64,000 nt of DNA from Pinus tabuliformis (lineage: Eukaryota > Streptophyta > Pinopsida > Pinales > Pinaceae): assembly GCA_031772625.1 (NCBI GenBank), contig CM062804.1, positions 1,019,812,514 through 1,019,876,513 on the forward strand, read 5' to 3'. Position 1 is the first letter of the stretch, and each line of letters starts with the position of its first letter. Shown piece after piece: positions 45,026-59,900 of this stretch. A program made the position numbers and the translations under genes. The notes below the pieces were generated by a model. It worked only from the letters and a program-made list of their open reading frames with translations, ran no database searches and was not told the origin of the DNA.

Positions 45026-48000
45026 ATAAAAAGCATTAGTCTAATTGTTCTAGCATATTAAATTGGCACTATAACTGTTCTAGAATATTAAATTAATATT
45101 TTAACTGTTCTAGTATATTTTCTTGTTAACTTTGTTCCAAATCTAGTAGAAATTTGTTGGAATCAAAGGTTTTATTTGTAAATTTTGCACAATCCTAGTG
45201 TCCCAAGATTTTTTAAAGCGGTTGAGTCTATTTATACATTCAAACACATATTTTCAAAAAAAAAACAAATAACCTGATTTGATAGAAAATTGTTTCACTA
45301 GATTCCAACCAAAAACTATAAAACATAGAATAGTTAAAAGCCTTAATATAAAATCACTAAATTAAATTTTAAAAGCCAAATAAAATTCATTTACATAAAT
45401 ATAGATAGATAAATAAAAGTGAATGGGGTTGGAGTTGCTTCAAAATTGTTTTTTCTTGGTTAAGAGTTCTTCCTTGGAAATAAGGAAACATGTTAATGGC
45501 CTAAGATGTAAGGGAATATAGTAGGATCCCCCAAGGAGGGTGCAAAGGAGCCTTCATTTCCTCCCCTCCTTGAAATGATGACAACACAATAGAAAAGGGG
45601 TTGTGGCTCCCACTCTACCTCGCACAATGCATGTGCTCAGGTAATTTCACTAGTTATGGAAAAATGTTGGTATCAAGGGAGGCATCATTTGAGCCTTGTG
45701 GGAAGCATAGGAGTGATCACAATGGCTTCTCTCCACACTAAACCCTAATTGTTATTGAATTTGCTCCAGATTCGCAATATCATAGTACATACAGGAAAAC
45801 CACCATGAGAACCTCCACTGAATAGTGAAAAAGCTCTCAAGGTTCATGCACACTTCAACCCTTCTCGAATTTTAGGCTCCAATTCTCATTTCAACATCTC
45901 TCTAACAAGTGTAATTACTACTTTTGATTTCTTAATCATGGGTGCTTAATTTCTTGGCATTGGCAATAATTCACAATCCAAAGCATGCACTGCTCTTAAT
46001 GATGACCCTGCAAATTGTTGTTGTTGTACTTATATACACAAGAATTTCCTTGTCAACCTTCATTAAAACACTCACACTCAACCTCTCCATGCAAGCCTCT
46101 CTAAATATAGTAATAATACTCTTTGTTTAGCTATGTTTCATGTCTATTTCTTTTCATAGAGGTTTGTTCAATTCTGGCCTCATTGGTTTTTAGGTCCATT
46201 TCTCTTTCTTGAGTATTAGGGCAAGGGTCCATTTTTGCTACCCTGCTTTTTTATGTTCAATCTCTCCTTCACTTAATGTATACTCTACACTTGTGTCCTC
46301 TTCTCTTTATTTTGTATTACTCCATCTCCCTTTCCACCTCATCTTTCCTCTTTCACGGGCTTACCTAGACCTTCCTCTCGGCCTTCCCTTGCCACTTTGG
46401 ATAAGCCTCTAGCCATTCTCCCCTTTTATCCTTTCACATCACTCACCTTCAATATTTTCAATGCTCCTTTCATGTTGTACTTCTTACTTTAGCTCTTCTT
46501 CCAATTGGTCATCCCCCACTTCTCCTCTTATTTGTGCATTTTGTTCCCCTATCCTTTTGTTTTTTCCTTATTCTTTCATGCAACAATGCCTCAAGGAAAA
46601 CCAATGACTAGACTCAAAGGGGTAGGTGTTCCTTTGTCTCTTCCTAGATGGATCGACATGTTTCCTCCACCTCTCAGCTCCATGCTCAAGCTCGGGTTCA
46701 TGACTCGATGGTTCGATATCAAGAAATTATTCGAGAACTAGTCTAATAACAAATTGGATAAGTGGAAATGGAAATGCTTCATGATTGATGGTTTATTCCA
46801 AACCTCCATGTTGATGTAGCCACTAGAGACATAGTCAATATTTTCTTAGTACATACAAGAAGTCAATGTTGACTGGCACACCACAATTTTTATGGGGTGA
46901 GTTCTCATTGATAGTGTAGACGCTCAATAAGAGAATGCAATCAAACTAGTAAAGCTAGAGGACAAAATCTACCACATTGATCACAAATTGACTATTTTTG
47001 TCATAAGATCAGCTAACATATCTTTTTCGTTCGATGAGGATGGTGACGAGCAACCTCATATATCTTGGAAGTTTTGACTACTAACTGTTAAGATTTACTA
47101 ATTTTTGTTTACATCTCTAGCAAACATTTTTGCTTTGCCATATTCCAACATGTAAAGATTTGGCACAACCAACATATTTATATCATTTTCTATTTACAAG
47201 ATGAGCATGTAAAGGTTTGGCATAACCAACCTATTTATATCAATTTTTTATTACAAGGTGCTCTACTTAAGGGACGTCTTAGTAACCTCAAAACCCTAAA
47301 TTTATGTTATTGATCTCGTTTCTCTCCTACCATACTAGTAGCAAATAATATTGGTCTATGCAATCTCCTTTTGATGTAATGCAAAGTGTCTAACTTCAAA
47401 CAAAAAAAAAAGACAATCTAGTTTGAGTGAAAGCCTACCCCTTACCCAATGGGGGTAATTCCATTTAATGTGGTTTTCCTCGAATAATAGTCACTAACTT
47501 ACATGAGATAGCAACCAAAAATAGATTTCCTTACTATTGATTTGACAACTAAATTATAATAAGCCTTCACATTGCATATAAAAAAAATAAAAATATTAAA
47601 AGAAAATCAAAATTACATTGTTGACAAATAACATGTCACTGCAAAAAAAAATTATTGATGAGGAAAGACTACTCATAAGCTTGGTCTATAAGGAGAGAGG
47701 TCATTGACTCAATGAAACCCTAAAATCAAATCTGTAAGATGATGACAAGTCTCAATAGATTAGCTACAAAACATGTGAACCACTGAGCATACTAAATAAC
47801 ATACATACCTCAAACATAGATTTGAAAGTAATACACAGATTCATAAATTTGAATGAACCTACAAGTTGTACAAACATTAAGAAATTGGATGAACTTGCCA
47901 ATAGTACACCTTCTAGAAAATCTTAAATGCAGATCCATGAGCCAATAGCTATAGTTGGAGACCTAAAAATAACTGAAATTTTGATATTATTTTGATAAAA

Positions 48001-48264
48001 TTGGTGGAATTTTTTAAAAATCTTAATTACAAGATTCAGGTTTTAAGATTTTAGATGCCCACAAAATTTTGATAATGCCTTATCCATTTCTACCTTAAAA
48101 AAACACAATTAAAATAATAAATTCCAAAAAATTTTAAAAAAATGGAAGCCTCCATAGGCAACACCATAGACCATAGCGTGTGTCATTGTTGACGTTTGGT
48201 TTCATTCAATTGTTTGACTAGCAGATGATTTCCCCAATTGAAATTCTTTATTTCTTAAAAGGAG
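45026..48264. other. Unrecognised part of array unit 1
   Basis: Mostly non-coding. Short open frames at 45942-46130 and 46505-46741 have close counterparts at 51023-51211 and 51621-51815 (for example PRWI-MFPPPLSSMLKLG). No family is recognised. Frames do not extend into longer genes in either copy. Confidence 0.4.
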
Positions 48265-48498
<234 letters not shown>

Positions 48499-49430
48499 GG
48501 GCCTGATTCTGTAGGTTACGTGAATGGTTATGCGTGGCCTTGGTACTATTCTCTATTCGAATTTTTTATTATTTTGGTTGGTGATTGAAATCTGTGTGGT
48601 GCTCATGAACTCACTGGTTATGTTAAGAAAGACACCTTTTGTAGAACAGGAAAATAGAAATATATGGGCATAATAATGATAGGAGAAGCATGAAAGGATA
48701 ATATAATGAACGAAATCTGAATTATGTATTATCCTTATATTTTAATACAAAGATAGCTCTTTTTTTTGTTTCTAAAAAAAAAAGAAGAAGAAGAAGAAGA
48801 AATGAAACAGTCAAAAAGCACATATTAAAACACAATTGATGGAGACCCTGAAAAGTACTCCAACTATGTTACTGCCTATCCACGTTCAGCGAAAGTGCCT
48901 CCATTGCTCCTCTCATAAGCACACATTTGTTATCGACCTCCATCGCCCTAAATCCCATCAATTGTTGTTAGCTTCCATTGCTCCACTTCCTGAAGAACCC
49001 ATCAACAATGTAAAGACGAACTCCTAATCATTTACCTTTAACTCTTTTACTAGCACCTTGTATTGAAAATTCTAAGACAAATTAAATTTTAGGACAAAAG
49101 ATTTTTTTTTTCTTAAAAAATTGTTTTAGAAGCCCCCTCCGTGTAGTGCTATCAAATGCAACAAAAGACAAGTGGTCTCTAATCGTATCAACAGAGGTCA
49201 AAGGGACATAAGATGAATTAATGTCCACGAAATCTTGCGAGGAAAGGTTATTGCATTCTTCAGAATTGACTACCCCCACAAATGAAGAGCCCAACAAATA
49301 GTTATCATTATATAAGACAACATGAATGGTAAGTGAAATAGCAACCTCGGTATAGGTGCACGACAATAGTAGCATGCAAGTTGGCGGACTTAGGGTGCAC
49401 TGTCAAAGTCAATTTTACAGTTGTTAGATA

Positions 49431-49932
49431 ATATTGTCTTAAATTGATATGTTTTTGTCTTAATTGTTAATTGTTTTAAATGAGTTTCGTCTTAAGTGGT
49501 CGTTGTCTTAAATATAAAGTTTTGTCTTAAATATAAATTTTTGTCTTAAAATAATTTTGTCTTAAATTGGTTTTGTCTTAAGGTATTTTTGTATCAAATT
49601 GTTTTTGTCTTAAATATAAAGATTGTCTTAAAACATCTTTGTCTTAAATTGTTTTCTTCTTAAACACAAAGTTTTGTCTTAAAATATTTTTGTCTCACAC
49701 TATTTTTGTCTTAAATTTAAATTTTTGTCTTAAACTCTTTTTGTCTTAAATAGAAAGTTTTTTCTTAAAATATATTTGTCTTAAATTGTTTTTGTTTTAT
49801 ATTTTATATTTAAGACAGTTCAATTGATATTAAATTTTAATGTAAAATAACTAAAATAAAAGTGACTTTTTAAGACAAAAGTTTTCTTTTGTCTTAAAAA
49901 AATGTCTTAAAAATGCCTTTGGTGTAGTAGTG
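49431..49932. repeat. GTCTTAAA array and CACTA-like end (unit 2)
   Basis: Copy of the 44339-44852 block, ending GGTGTAGTAGTG. Individual motif copies differ in number and spacing from unit 1. Confidence 0.6.
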
Positions 49933-49933
49933 G

Positions 49934-50105
49934 AACTAGTATATATCCATCCTATTTGTGGATCTATCAAGTGGCAAGAGGGTTCAAATCTCTCCAAGTG
50001 CAAACCTCTTTTCAAGTTTGCACTCTGAAAGTGATTTGTACCTCAAGAGATTTGATCCCTCTAGGTGTTTGCTAGATTTGTGGTTAAGATGGATCTATAC
50101 TAGTT
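49934..50105. mobile_element. Foldback MITE (unit 2)
   Basis: Near-identical copy of 44854-45025, duplicated as part of the larger unit. Confidence 0.6.
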
Positions 50106-53100
50106 ATAAAAAGCATTAGTCTAATTGTTCTAACATATTAAATTGGCACTATAACTATTCTAGCATATTAAATTAATATTTTAACTATTCTAGCATATTT
50201 TCTTGTTAACTTTGTTCGAAATCTAGTAGAAATTTGTTGGAATCAAAGGTTTTATTTGTAGATTTTGCACAATTCTAGTGTCCCAAGATTTTTTAAAGCG
50301 GTTGAGTCTATTTATACATTTAAAAACATATTTTCAAAAACAAAACAAATAACCTGATTTGATAGAAAATTGTTTCACTAGATTCGAACCAAAAACTCTA
50401 AAACATAGAATAGTTAAAAGCCTTGATAAAAAAATCACTAAATTAAATTTAAATAGCCAAAAAAAATCATTTACATAAATATAAATAGATAAATAAAAGT
50501 GAATGGGGTTGGAGTTTGCTTCAAAATTATTTTTGCTTGGTTAAGAGTTCTTCCTTGGAAATAAGGAAACATGTTAATGGCCCAAGATGTAACGGCATAT
50601 AATAGGATCCCCCAAGGAGGGTGCAAAGGAGCCTGCATTTCCTCCCCTCCTTGAAATGATGACAACAAAATAGAAAAGAGGTTGTGGCTACCACTCTACC
50701 TTGCACAATGCATGTGCTTAGGTGATTTCGCTAGTGATGGAAAAACGTTGGTATCAAGGGAGGCATCATTTGAGCCTTGGGGAAAGCATAGGAGTGATCT
50801 CAATGGCTTCTCTCCACACTCAACCATAATTGGTATTGAATTTTCTCCAAATTCATGACATCATAGTACATACAGGAAACCCACCATGGGAACCTCCACT
50901 GAATAGTGAAATAGCTCTCAAGTTTCATGCAAAGTTCAACCCTTTTTTAATTTTAGGCTCCAATTCTCATTTCAACATCTCTCTAACAAGTGTAATTACT
51001 ACTTTTCATCTCTTAAACATGGGTGCTTAATTTCTTGGCATCAGCAATAATTCCGAGTCCAAAGCATGCACTGCTCTTAGTGTTGACTGTGAAAATTGTT
51101 GTTGTTGTGCTTATATACACAAGCTTTTCCTTGTCAACCTTCATTAAAACACTCACACTCAACCTCTCCATGGAAGTCTCTCTCAATATAGTAATAATAC
51201 TCTTTGTTTAGCTATGTTTCATGTCTATTTCTTTTCATAGAGTTTCGTTCAATTATGGCCTCGTTGGTTTTTAGGCCCATTTCTCTTTCTTTAGTATTAG
51301 GGAAAGGATCCATTTTTGGTGCTGTGCATTCTTCCATTGAATCTCTCATTCACTCAATGTATACTCTACAATTGTGTCCTCTGCGCTTTATTTTGTATTA
51401 CTGCCTCTCCCTTTGCACCTCATCTTTCCTCTTTCACGGGCTTACCTAGACCTTCCTCTTTTCCTTCCCTTGCCACTTTGGATAAGCCTCTAGCCATTCT
51501 CCCCTTTTATCCTTTCATATACCCACTTTCAATATTCTCAGCTGTTCCTTTCATGTTGTACTTGTCACTTTAGCTGTTCTTCCAATTGGTCATCCCCACT
51601 TCTCCTCTGGTTCGTGCATTTTGTTCCCCTATCCTTTTGCCTTTTCCTTATTCTTTCATGCAACAATGCCTCGAGGCAAACCAATGAATAGACTCAAAGG
51701 GGTAGGTGTTCCAGTGTCTCTTCCTAGATGGATCAACATGTTTCCTCCACCTCTCAGCTCCATGCTCAAGCTCGGGCTCATGAACCAATGGCTTGATATC
51801 AAGAAATTATTCTAGAACTAGTCTGATAACAAACTGAATAAGTGGAAATCAAAGTGCTTCATGATCGATGCTTTATTCCAAACCCCCGTGTTGATGTAGC
51901 CACTAGAGACCTCTTTTGAGTCAAGATTTTCTTAGTACATATAAGTAGTCAATGTTTACTGGCACACCAAAATTTTTATGGGGTGATTTCTCATTGATAA
52001 TGTAGACACTCAACAAGAGAATGCAATCAAACTAGCAAAGCTAGAGGACAAAATCTACCACATTGATCCCAAATTGACTATTTTTTTCAGGGGATCAACT
52101 AACATCTTTTTTTCCTTTGATGAGGATGGTGACCAGCAGTGTCATATATCCTTGGAAGTTTTGACTACTTATTTTTGTTTACATCTCTAGCAAACATTTT
52201 TGTTTTTCCATATTCCAACATTTAAAGGTTTGGCACAACCAACTTGTTTATATCAGTTTTTGTTTAGAAGATGGGCATGTAAAGGTTTGGCATAACCAAC
52301 TTATTTATATAAGTTTTTGTTTAAAAGATGCTCTACTTAGAGGAGGTCTTAGTAACCTCAAAACTCTAAATTTATGTTATTTATGTGGTTTCTCTCCATC
52401 TATACTAGTAGAAAAAAATATTGGTCTATGCAATCTCCTTTTGATGTAATGCAAAGTGTCTAACTTCAAACAAACAAAAAAGGCAATCTAGTTAGTGAGA
52501 AAGCCTACCCCTTACCTAGTGGGGGTAATTCCACTTAATGTGGGTTTCCTCAGATAACAGTCACGAGTCATTTTACATGAGATAGCAACCAATAATAGAT
52601 GTCCTTACTATTAATTTGACAACTAAATTATAATAAGCCTTCACATTACATTAAAAAAAAAAAAATTAATATATTAAAAAGAATCAAAATTACATTGTTG
52701 AAAAATAACATGTCACTGCAAAAAAAATTATTGATGAGGAAAGACTACTCATAAGCTTGGTCTATAAAGAGATAGGTCATTGACTCACTGAAACCCTAAA
52801 ATCAAATCTGTAAGATGATGAAAAGTCTCAATATTTTAACTACAAAACATGTGAACCACTGAGTATACTAAATAAAATACATACCTCAAACATAGATTTG
52901 AAAGTAATGCACAGATTCATAAATTTGAATGAACCTACAAGTTGTACAAACATTAAGAAATTGGATGAACTTGCCATTAGTACACCTTCTAGAAAATCTT
53001 AAATGCAGATCCATGAGCCAATAGCTATAGTTGGAGACCTAAAAAATAATGGAAATTTTGATATTATTTTGATAAAATTGGTGGAATTTTTTAAAAATCT

Positions 53101-53334
53101 TAATTACAAGATTCATATTTTAAGATTTTAGATGCCCACAAAATTTTGATAATGCCTTATCCATTTCTACCTTAAAAAACACAATTAAAATAATAAATTC
53201 CAAAAAATTAAAACAAAATGGAAGCCTCCATAGACAACGCCATAGACAATAGCGTGTGTCATTGTTGATGCTTGGTTTCATTGTTTGACTGGCAGATGAC
53301 TTCCCCAATTGCAATTCTTTATTTCTTAAAAGGA

Positions 53335-53336
<2 letters not shown>
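50106..53336. other. Unrecognised part of array unit 2
   Basis: Aligns with 45026-48264. Nothing further is recognised. Confidence 0.4.
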
Positions 53337-53650
<314 letters not shown>

Positions 53651-54628
53651 CATCGGCTAGGGGCATGATTCTGTAGGTTACGTGAATGGTTATGCATGGT
53701 CTTGGTACTATTCTCCATTCAAATTTTTTATTTTTTTGGTTGGTGATTGAATTCTATGTGGTGCTCATGAATTCACTGGTTATGTTAAGAGCGACACTTT
53801 TTGTAGAATAGGAAAATATAAATGTATGGGCATAAGAATGATATGAGAAGCATTAAAGGATAATATAATGAATGAAATATGAATTATGTATTATCCTTAT
53901 ATTTTAATACAAAGATTGCATTTTTTTCTTTCTTTTTGAAAAAATAAAAAAAAATAAAAATAAAAATAAAAAAGAAGGTAGCATCAAAATAAATGAAACA
54001 GTGAAAAAGAACATATTAAAACATAATCGATGGAGACCCTGAAAAGTACTCCAACTATGTTACTGCCTATCCACGTTCAATGAAAGTGCCTCCATTGCTC
54101 CTCTCATGAAGCACACATTTGTTATCGACCTCCATCACCCTAAATCCCATCAGTTGTTGTCAACCCCCATTGCTCCACTTCCTGAAGAACTCATCAACAA
54201 CATAAAGACAAACTCCCAATCCTTTACCTTTAACTCTTTTACTAGTGCCTTGTATTGAAAACTTTAAGACAAATTAAATTTTAGGATAAAAATTTTCTTT
54301 TTTCTTCAATTTTTCTTTTTCAAAAGCTCCCTCCGTGTAGTACTATCAAATGCAATAAAAGACAAGTGGTCTCTAATAGTATCAACAAAGATCGAAGGGA
54401 CATAAGATGAATTGATGTCCACAAAATCTTCCGACAAAAAGTTATTGCATTCTTTAGAATCTACTACCCCCACAAAATGAAGAGCCCAACAAATAGTTGT
54501 CTTTATATAACATAACATGAATGGTAAGTGAAATAGAAACCTCGGTATAGGTGCATGACAATAGTAGCATGCAAGTTGGCGGACTTATGGTGCACTATCA
54601 AAGTCAATTTTACAGTTGTTATATAATA

Positions 54629-54955
54629 TTGTCTTAAATTGATATGTTTTTTCTTAATTGTTAATTGTTTTAAATAAGTTTCGTCTTAAGTGGTCATTGT
54701 CTTAAATATAAAGTTTTGTCTTAAAATAATTTTGTCTTAAATTGGTTTTGCTTAAAGTATTTTTGTATCAAATTGTTTTTGTCTTAAATATAAAGATTTT
54801 CTTAAAATATTTTTGTCTTACATTGTTTTTTTCTTAAACACAAAGTTTTGTCTTAAAATATTTTTGTCTCAAACTATTTTTGTCTTAAATTTAAAGTTTT
54901 GTCTTAAAATATTTTTGCCTTAAAATATTTTTGTCTTAAATATAAATTTTTGTCG
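54629..54955. repeat. GTCTTAAA array (unit 3, cut by LINE)
   Basis: Same motif array as in units 1 and 2. Similarity stops at about 54955 (TTTTTGTC), where the second LINE begins. Confidence 0.7.
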
Positions 54956-55057
54956 ATTGATCACACATTATTGATTTAGAGAGTCAAAACCTCTGTGAGA
55001 GAGCTAGTTGGTAAACCCTAAAACGATCCAACTGGTAAAAACTCGAGCTCTGACCGT

Positions 55058-56202
55058 ATGGACGCTAGATGGGGCCCTCATCCTCCCCTTCCTCCTAATA
55101 TTGATGCCTTTAAATGTTTGGTAGCCTCCTGGAGCAAGAGGAAAGAAAACCTGAATCAACATAATTTTGTAAAGAAATCCGAATCCATCCCCTCTGTTGA
55201 ACTACCTGCAGAACGCCCGTGCCGGACTGCGCTGAACCTAGCAGAACACAGGCTCCTTGGTCAATTTATGGGTCTCTAGCCCTCTCCCAAAGCTATTGAT
55301 GGATGGGTCTAGCAAAACTGGAGGCCCCTTGTCTCTGAAGGAAACCAAAATCATCTGGTAGGTAGAGGCTATTACGTTTTTGTCTTCGATTCAGTAGAAG
55401 ATTGAGACCTTATTTTCCAAAACAGTCCATATTTCATGGGCCCCCAAGGGCTTTATCTAAATAAATGTTCGCCAGAATTTGATCCTTCCCAGGATATTCC
55501 TTCGGTCGCTCCTATCTGGGTAAGGTTACTCCACCTCCCTCTTCATTGCTGGAACCCAAAATCTATGGAAACCATCAGGAACAAACTAGGAAAATACATT
55601 GATAGGGCTGAAAGGAGAGAACAATATTTGTGTGCCAGAATATGTGTTTAAGTTGACTTGGAGATAGGGTTGCTCGAGGCGATCAAGTTAATTTTAGCTG
55701 GCTACTCTCACATACAGGAACTAGATTATGAACAACTCCCCTTCAAGTGCTGACACTATCATGGCTATGGCCATTTCGCTCAAAACTGCAAGAAGAAAAC
55801 TGAGGAAGAACCTGAAAAAGAGAAGGGCGAACAGTGGACACAAGCTCGAAAAGTAGGCACATCCAAGCAGACCAACAGAGTGAAAGGGAAAGGAGGGAAT
55901 GCAGAGATCAGAGGACCCTCTTCTGGGAAGAGACTACCTGAAGTTCAAGCCACATCAAATGCCACCACTTTAACAAATCCTTTTGTTGTTCTAATCCCTC
56001 TAGAAGATCAAAACCAACAAGAACTTGAAGAGGCAGAGGTGTAGCAGTATATTGAACATATAGCAGATGCAGAAATAAACTCAGGATCTCGGGAGCAAAC
56101 TGGAGTATCCAACTCACAAATCCCTTATGTAGACGCAAATCTGCAGGAAACCCATGGCTCTCCAGCAGGTGCCATATCCCCACTCCCTTATGAAGAAATC
56201 AT
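55058..56202 (+). pseudogene. LINE ORF1 (DUF4283-like, zinc knuckle), decayed
   Basis: The frame from the ATG at 55058 shows a DUF4283-like region (IWVRLLHLPLHCWNPKSMETI, then KLGKYID) and, near 55745-55795, a knuckle KC-HYHGYGHFAQNCKKK. This is the usual layout of plant L1 ORF1 proteins, which bind the element RNA. The knuckle's second cysteine is replaced by tyrosine, and about six in-frame stops interrupt the frame, mostly explainable by C-to-T or G-to-A change. The C-terminal part is cut at 56202 by the copia insertion and presumably continued after 61505. Confidence 0.75.
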
Positions 56203-56814
56203 TGTTAGAAAATTATATATTACGGAGCAATGGAACACATAAAATATTGCAGAAATATAAGCACAGAAAACGCACAAAACAAGAGAGACACAGATATACG
56301 TGGTTCACCCAGTTTGGGCTACGTCCACCCCGAACAGCCAGTCCTTCCTTTTTATTATCCAGCAAAATGAAGAGACACAACCTACAGCAAATCCACTGTA
56401 ATATCCTCTGTTTTCTCTCACAGTCTCACCTCTCTGTTTCTCGCTCACCTGAATACACATCTATCTCACAGCCTCAAATACAATACCCTCATACAAAGAG
56501 AGGGGTTGCCTTCTAGGGCAAAAAAACCTAAACTAAACATAAGTTCTACCGTCAGATCATCCGCCTAATGAACGGCCCAGATTGACTAGAAATTACCATA
56601 CTTTTACAAGGCAATTTTACAGCTGTTTTTAGCTTCGGGGGCGCTGCCCCCGAAACCCCCTGCCAGGGGGGGGCTCCCAAAGGTCACAGCCACCCCCCCT
56701 AGACCCCCCCTACAACGAATATTTTACAAGCGGCGTTGCCGCCCCCATTTCGAACTAGGGTCCTATGTGGCGATACCTTTGAATATAGAAGATAATCAGG
56801 CTCCACACCCAACA
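56203..56814 (-). repeat. Copia 3' LTR, 612 bp
   Basis: Carries a GC-rich module with a perfect 9-bp stem (TTCGGGGGC / GCCCCCGAA around GCT, 56634-56654). Related to 60895-61505 and to the solo LTR at 20323-20957. Confidence 0.95.
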
Positions 56815-56827
56815 ATCTCCCACTTGG
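56815..56827 (-). other. Copia polypurine tract
   Basis: On the minus strand CCAAGTGGGAGAT directly precedes the 3' LTR, the typical copia form. Confidence 0.85.
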
Positions 56828-56910
56828 AGACTGATTGTAGCAACTCCACCGCTGCTCCATTTGCTGGACAATGACTCCTCTTTGGACCTGGCTGTTTCTC
56901 ATCTTCATCG

Positions 56911-59900
56911 TCATCCTTGAAGACCAACTGAAACTGAGCATATTCTCAGTTTCTCCTTGGTTACAACTTTTGTTAGCATATCTGCAGGATTCTGGCTAGT
57001 GTGTATCTTTTCCAGCTTCAACTCTCCATCTTCCAACACTGATTGTATGAAATGGTACTTGAGCTGTATGTGTTTAGTCCTAGAATGAAATGCTGAGTTC
57101 TTTGCAAGATGAATGGCACTTTGGCTATCACTGTATAACGTGCCCATATCATGCTCCTTACCCAATTCACCCATAAACCTTTGTAACCAAATCATTTCTT
57201 TACTAGCCTCTGTAGCAGCAACATACTCTGCTTCTGTTGTTGAAAGTGCAACAACACTTTGGATTTTTGAAACCCAACTGACAGTTGTTCCTCCAACAGT
57301 AAATACATATCCTGTAGTGCTCCTCCTGTTATCTCTGTCACCTGCCATATCTGCATCAACATATCCTTGTAGGGAGATTTTTGAACCACCAAAGCATAAT
57401 GCTTGATTTGTGGTACCTTTCAAATATCTGAGAATCCATTTCAGTGCCATCCAATGTTCCTTTCCTGGATTGTTCATGTACCCGCTTACAACTCCCACTG
57501 CATGTGCAATATCAGGCCTTGTGCAGACCATTGCATACATTAAGCTTCCAACTGCTGATGCATATGGAACTTTAGACATATAATCCATGTCTTCTTGGGT
57601 CTTTGGGCACATTTCCTTGCTAAGTTTGAAATGGCTAGCAAAAGGTGTACTAACTGGTTTTTCATTGTGCATGTTAAATCTTTTCAACACCTTTTGTATG
57701 TACTCATTCTGAGACAATGTTAATTTACGATTTTTCCTGTCTCTAGTTATTCTCATACCAAGGATTTGTTTCGCAGCTCCCAAATCCTTAATTGCAAATG
57801 AATTTGCCAATTTTCTTTTGAGCACATTTATTTCTTGCATGTTAGATCCTACAACAAGCATGTCATCTACATACAGTAACAATATAATATAGCTGCCATC
57901 ATTTTGCTTTTTCAAATAAACACAATGATCAGAGTGACATCTAGTATAACCTTGTTCAGACATAAACTTGTCAAATTTTAGATACCACTGCCTTGGAGCC
58001 TGTTTTAAGCCATACAAGCTCTTCTTCAACCTGCACACTAGTTTCTCCTTTCCTTTCACCTCATATCCTTGTGGCTGCTGCATATATATCTCTTCCTCCA
58101 AATCCCCATGGAGAAAGGCTGTCTTTACATCTAACTGCTCAAGATGCAAATCTTCAGCTACTACAAGACTTAAAATAGTTCTGATTGAAGCCATTTTAAC
58201 AACAGGAGAAAATATTTCATCAAAATCAATACCTTTCTTTTGTGCAAACCCCTTCACCACAAGTCTAGCTTTATACCTCTGTTTTCCTCCATCTTCTTCC
58301 TTCAGCCTGTAAACCCATTTATTCTTCAATGTAGTTTTTCCTACAGGCAACCTGACTAAATCCCAAGTCTGGTTATGCATTAAGGAGTCCATCTCTTCTT
58401 CCATGGCTACCTCCCACTTCTTCCTGCTTTCAACCTGCATTGCCTCTTCATAACATTCGGGTTCACCAGAATCAGTCAACAATAAATAATACAATGAAGG
58501 AGAGTATCGTTCAGGGGGTATACCTATCCTGGTAGATCTTCTAACACCACTTTCAGGTGTTTGGGGTGCCTGTTGCTGTTGTGGTGGTTGTTGTTGTTGT
58601 GGTTGTTGATTATTATTATTTTCAGGCACCTTTACTTTTTCAGTGATTTCATCAAGAACTGCGTATTCCTTGTTTTCCTTTTCCTGTTTCTTTTCCTGCA
58701 ACTGATTCTTATACAAGACCTTTTCATTGAATATTACATCTCTGCTCCTAATGATTTTGTGATTTTCGTAATCATATAAGCGATAACCAAAATCATTAAC
58801 ACCATATCCAATAAAGGTACATTTCTTTGACTTTGCCTCAAGCTTTGTTCTATTTTCTTTATCAATATGGACAAAGGCCTCACAACCAAAAGGCTTTAAA
58901 ATAGAGTAGTTTACCTTTTTACCTATCCATGCTTCCTCTGGAACACCACCATCCAAGGAACTTGAAGGCCCTCTGTTTATTAAATAAACAGCAGTATCTA
59001 CAGCATCTGCCCAAAACTGTAAAGGCAATCCTGCATGCAATCTCATGCACCTTGCACGCTCCATGATTGTTCTGTTCATCCTTTCTGACACACCATTTTC
59101 TTGTGGTGTTCTTGGAACTGTCTTCTCTCTTCGAATTCCATGCTCTGAACAGTACCTATCAAACTCTTTGCTGCAATATTCACCTCCATTGTCTGATCTA
59201 AGACACTTCAATTTCTTTCCTGTCTCAATCTCAACCAAAGCTTTCCATTTCTTGAAAGTATCAAATACATCAGATTTATTCTTAATACAATAAATCCAAG
59301 TTTTTCTAGTTGCATCATCAATAAAAGTAACATAATAACGAGAGCCACCAAGAGATGATACCTGAGCAGGTCCCCATACGTCTGTATGCACAAGCTCTAA
59401 TTTTTTGTTCTTCTTTTCTTTCCCAACTCTGAGAAATCTGACTCTCTTCTGTTTTCCATAAATGCAGTTCTCACAGAAGTCCAAATCAACATTCTTCAAA
59501 CCCGGCAACAAATTCCTTGAGTGAAGAATCTTCATCCCCTTTTCACTCATGTGTCCGAGCCTATGATGCCATAATGCTGCATCTGCTCCTCTGGAAGTTA
59601 AAGAATTAACAGAGTTAGAAATACCATTGCATAAATACAATGTACCAACCTTTTCGCCTTTTGCTATTACCAGGGCTCCTTTAGTGACCTTCCAAGCTTT
59701 ATCTGTGAAAGTTGTCACACAACCTTCACCGCCTAACTTCCCTGTTGAAATCAGATTTTTCTTTAGATCTGGAACATGCCTTACCTCCTTTAATAGCCAT
59801 TGGTTTCCATTCTGCTGTTTTACAAGAACCTTACCCATTCCAACGATTTTACAAGGTTTATCATCACCTAGACGAACTTGTCCAAAATCTCCTTGAGCAT

